Shown piece after piece: positions 61,603 to 64,000 of a stretch of DNA of 64,000 bases. Origin of the DNA: Synchiropus splendidus (lineage: Eukaryota > Chordata > Actinopteri > Syngnathiformes > Callionymidae). Each line of letters begins with the position of its first letter. The first letter of the stretch is position 1. Both the position numbers and the translations under genes were made by a program. The notes under the pieces are model-generated. The model ran no database searches and was not told the origin of the DNA. It saw nothing but the letters and a program-made list of their open reading frames with translations. The stretch covers positions 24,646,501 to 24,710,500 of the forward strand of contig NC_071336.1 of NCBI RefSeq assembly GCF_027744825.2. The letters are read 5' to 3'.

Positions 61603-62467
61603 TAGTGATGGGTAGATGAGGTACAGTGGTGCCTCGGTTTTCAAACGTCTCGGAATTCGAACAAAAATTGCTAGATTTTTTTGCTTCGGATTTCGAACGA
61701 AAATTCAGAACTCGAACACCCCCGAAGTAAGCCGGAAAAAAACATAACACGCATGGACCGATCAGCTGGACCACAATGCGCTTTGTTATTGTGTATAACG
61801 CAGCCTCTGTATGCAGACGTGTCCCGTTAGCTACATTTACTGACAGTTTTTTCTTCATATTGAGGAGTAAAACCTTTCCTGTCTCCGCACTGGACCCTGG
61901 TAGAGTGTCACAGGGGAGGTGCTCTCTCTCCACACCTCCGAGGCTGGAGCGCTCACTCCAGGGTTTGATGTCCTGTTGTGGGCTGGAGCTGGGACAGGGA
62001 TGAGGCGAGTCTGGGACAGAGCGTGACTTGGTTTATGACTTTGTCACAGCCAAACTGCACAGAAGCGCACATTCAGAGCTGGACACGCACCGGGCACCTC
62101 TTCACTTCTGGAGAGACGTCACTCACTCGGCAACCCCTCCCACATGCAGCGGCCACACACATAGATGAACAGCGCACCTGCAGCAGACACTCTACATTCA
62201 CTCCTACAAAAGACTATTTTAAGGCTTGGAACGCATTATTTCTTTTTCCATTAATTGTAATGGGAAAAATGGATTCAGATTTCGAACAATTCGCTTCTCG
62301 AACGGCCGACTAGAACGGATTGTGGTCGAGAACCGAGGTACCACTGTATTATGAAACAGTAACGTGGGATTGATGAGACCATGGGCTAATTTTTAACATA
62401 TTACAGCAGACAGTTGGCCCCTGACAGTCAAGGCATTGTTTCATGAAGCCTCATCTACTCTTCACTG
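61603..62467. mobile_element. Family A MITE split by a Tigger-like insertion (copy 12)
   Basis: The left end TAGTGATGGGTAGATGAGG (61603-61621) is cut at a TA by the element at 61624-62346. After it the A copy resumes with TTATGAAACAGTAACG, TTACAGCAGACAG, GGCATTGTTTCATGAAGCC and TCATCTACTCTTCACTG. The TA target inside GAGGTATCATGAAAC is the expected insertion site. Confidence 0.7.
61624..62346 (+). mobile_element. Tigger-like MITE (family E, copy 2)
   Basis: Left end CAGTGGTGCCTCGGTTTTCA, right end GAGAACCGAGGTACCACTG, flanked by TA at 61622-61623 and 62347-62348. 723 bp, no transposase. The subterminal parts add a second layer of inverted repeats (CGGAATTCGAACAAAAATTG, TTTCGAACAATTCGCTTCTCG). 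It is oriented opposite to the copy at 8303-9004 and shares most of its length with it. It is younger than the family A copy it splits. Confidence 0.88.
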
Positions 62468-64000
62468 CTGGGTTAAGCTTCATCAGGCCATTGCTAGTGT
62501 TGACCCCTGCTGTGCTCATGACAGAAATTTCAGAAAAGGTAGAGCAGGGGACCTCTGCTGAACTAAAAACCTGTATAAATTCCATACATTTTGTCAGTGA
62601 ACTGCATCATTGAGAGGGTTTGCTGGAAGGTCTAAGACAATTTCCTGGAATGCAATTTATTGAAAGAGGACGGATGCAGCCAATGGTTTAATGGATTGAG
62701 CGGAGACTCAGGGATGGATTCTCTGCATCAGTTCTCCCGGGGAAAGTGAGCCTGCTAAACACAAATACACAGCTATGGAGTTTACTCAACCAATTCAAAT
62801 GGACAACACTCTAGCTATTAAAGTCAGAGTTTCCATGCTATGCATGTCGAAGTCCATCCACAAAAAATGGTGTCATGTACATCGCCATTGCTTTACTTTG
62901 AGATAAAGAAACACTTTAAAAACCAATGGGACGACCATTCAGTATTTCACTTCTTATTATGATGTGAAATCTGTTTCATCAGCTTCAGTGGAATGAAATT
63001 GGAAAACAAAGAAAGGTTTCTATCTCACCCCCTCAGCTCTATCAGCTGTATATCAATATAAATCTATTATTATTGACTCATTTACGGAGGTTTATGTACC
63101 GTGAAGAACTGTTCTGCTCTCCGCCTCCGATAGTCACTAATTTAAGCGATGGATTAGGACTCCAGGGCAAGGTTGTGCGTCATGGTGTCAAAGCTCAACC
63201 TTGAGTGGGATGATGCTGTGTCCACCTCCAGCAGACCTTCATGAAGTCTCATATTAACATGTAGGACTTGACTTAAAACATGGTTTTAATACTTTTCCGT
63301 GTTGCTGTTGTGCAGCATCAGAGACACATTTGACATTGTGTTCAATGCCATCCACTGTGTTACAGGTTCAACAGATGAAAACTTCTTCATCCTCCGTTGT
63401 TCCAGCCAGTGTTAGGTATGGCTTATCTCCTGCCTTGAGGAGCCTTTTATTGTTCCAGCTAGCCGTCCTTCACCTCTAATACCCGATGATTAGCATGATT
63501 AAGTCTCATCAGCCCAAATCAACAACACCCCCCACTCAAACCGGAGCTCATCAGACATTGATAATCAAATACAGCGTGATGCTTATTTCAAGCCAGTCAC
63601 GCACAATGCATACTAAGCCTTGCAGTGCTTTATCCAGCATATCCACTGTTGCAGAATACTTCAGTTATGGCTCAGTGAAGGTCAAGGGGAGTCGGGGTAC
63701 ATTGGGTGTCACTTCACATGCTTGGTTACACACCGATATCTAGACAGTTTTTTTTTCTTAAAGCTAAAAGCCATAAATGTTTTATTGCATCATTCAAAGT
63801 ATCAAGAAAGTGCTGTAATCCAGGACAAAGTCCAGCCCTGTCTCCCATTTCAGAAAGTAAAGAAGTCCTGAAAAAGAAGCGAGGACCACATACGCACAGA
63901 GAAGGTGGAAAATAATTCTTTCTCACCAGATGAAATATAGATTTATGTCTTTTTCAGCTATGGAATCATCTATATCTGTTTAAGATATTAGATATTTAGC
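62468..64000. other. Single-copy stretch to the right edge, no gene seen
   Basis: A short family A-like trace (AAGCTTCATCAGGCCATTG) lies at about 62476-62494. Frames at 63486-63743 and 63620-63871 overlap in different frames and have no domain. Nothing else recognised. Confidence 0.45.

Overview
The window reads as nuclear DNA of a bony fish, probably a percomorph teleost. The evidence is the repeat content: Rex/RTE-like and L2-like LINE 3' ends of the fish type, a Tc1-like element with the familiar fish terminal repeat, Tigger-like and PIF/Harbinger-like miniature elements, a hAT relic, long (TA)n arrays and a tandem repeat of the GT-rich 'gaggacc' fish type. Single-copy sequence is AT-rich and carries no operon-like structure. 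I find no protein-coding host gene I can support with confidence. The longest open frames (about 160 to 210 codons) are explained by chance, by antisense of a LINE, or by transposon interiors. The window is best read as an intergenic desert or a very large intron.

Layout. 0-5 kb: a decayed Harbinger-like relic and several copies of an inverted-repeat family called family B here. 5.06-5.12 kb: a 65-nt hairpin with almost perfect 28-nt arms. 8.3-9.0 kb: a Tigger-like MITE (family E). 9.5-10.9 kb: two minus-strand LINE pieces. 12.2-12.8 kb: nested MITEs (families A and D). 15.6-17.9 kb: two Harbinger-like copies (family C), flanking a candidate enhancer that contains a SOX-POU composite site at 16.77 kb. 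21.0 kb: (TA)n. 23.4-25.7 kb: a minus-strand LINE reverse-transcriptase fragment, family B ends and a complete family D MITE. 27.3-28.3 kb: a hAT transposase relic with a BED zinc finger, followed by another decayed repeat. 33.0-33.5 kb: an L2-like LINE 3' end. 34.2-34.8 kb: (TA)n abutting family A copies. 36.8-39.1 kb: family B, family C and a LINE inserted into the family C copy. 40.9 kb: an internally deleted Tc1-like element. 42.4-42.9 kb: a tandem 276-bp repeat. 45.7-46.5 kb: the largest family B copy. 50-52 kb and 57.8-62.5 kb: clusters of family A, the last copy interrupted by a second Tigger-like MITE. 53.3-54.5 kb: a long hairpin repeat and a 744-bp element with a clean 3-bp target duplication.

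Between these lie single-copy stretches. Several are rich in homeodomain, POU and SOX-type motifs and are candidate conserved non-coding elements. That is inference only, since conservation cannot be judged from one sequence. The most interesting signals are the SOX-POU site, the hairpin at 5.06 kb, the nested insertion histories that date the repeat families relative to one another, and the small palindromic family A, seen in about a dozen copies.
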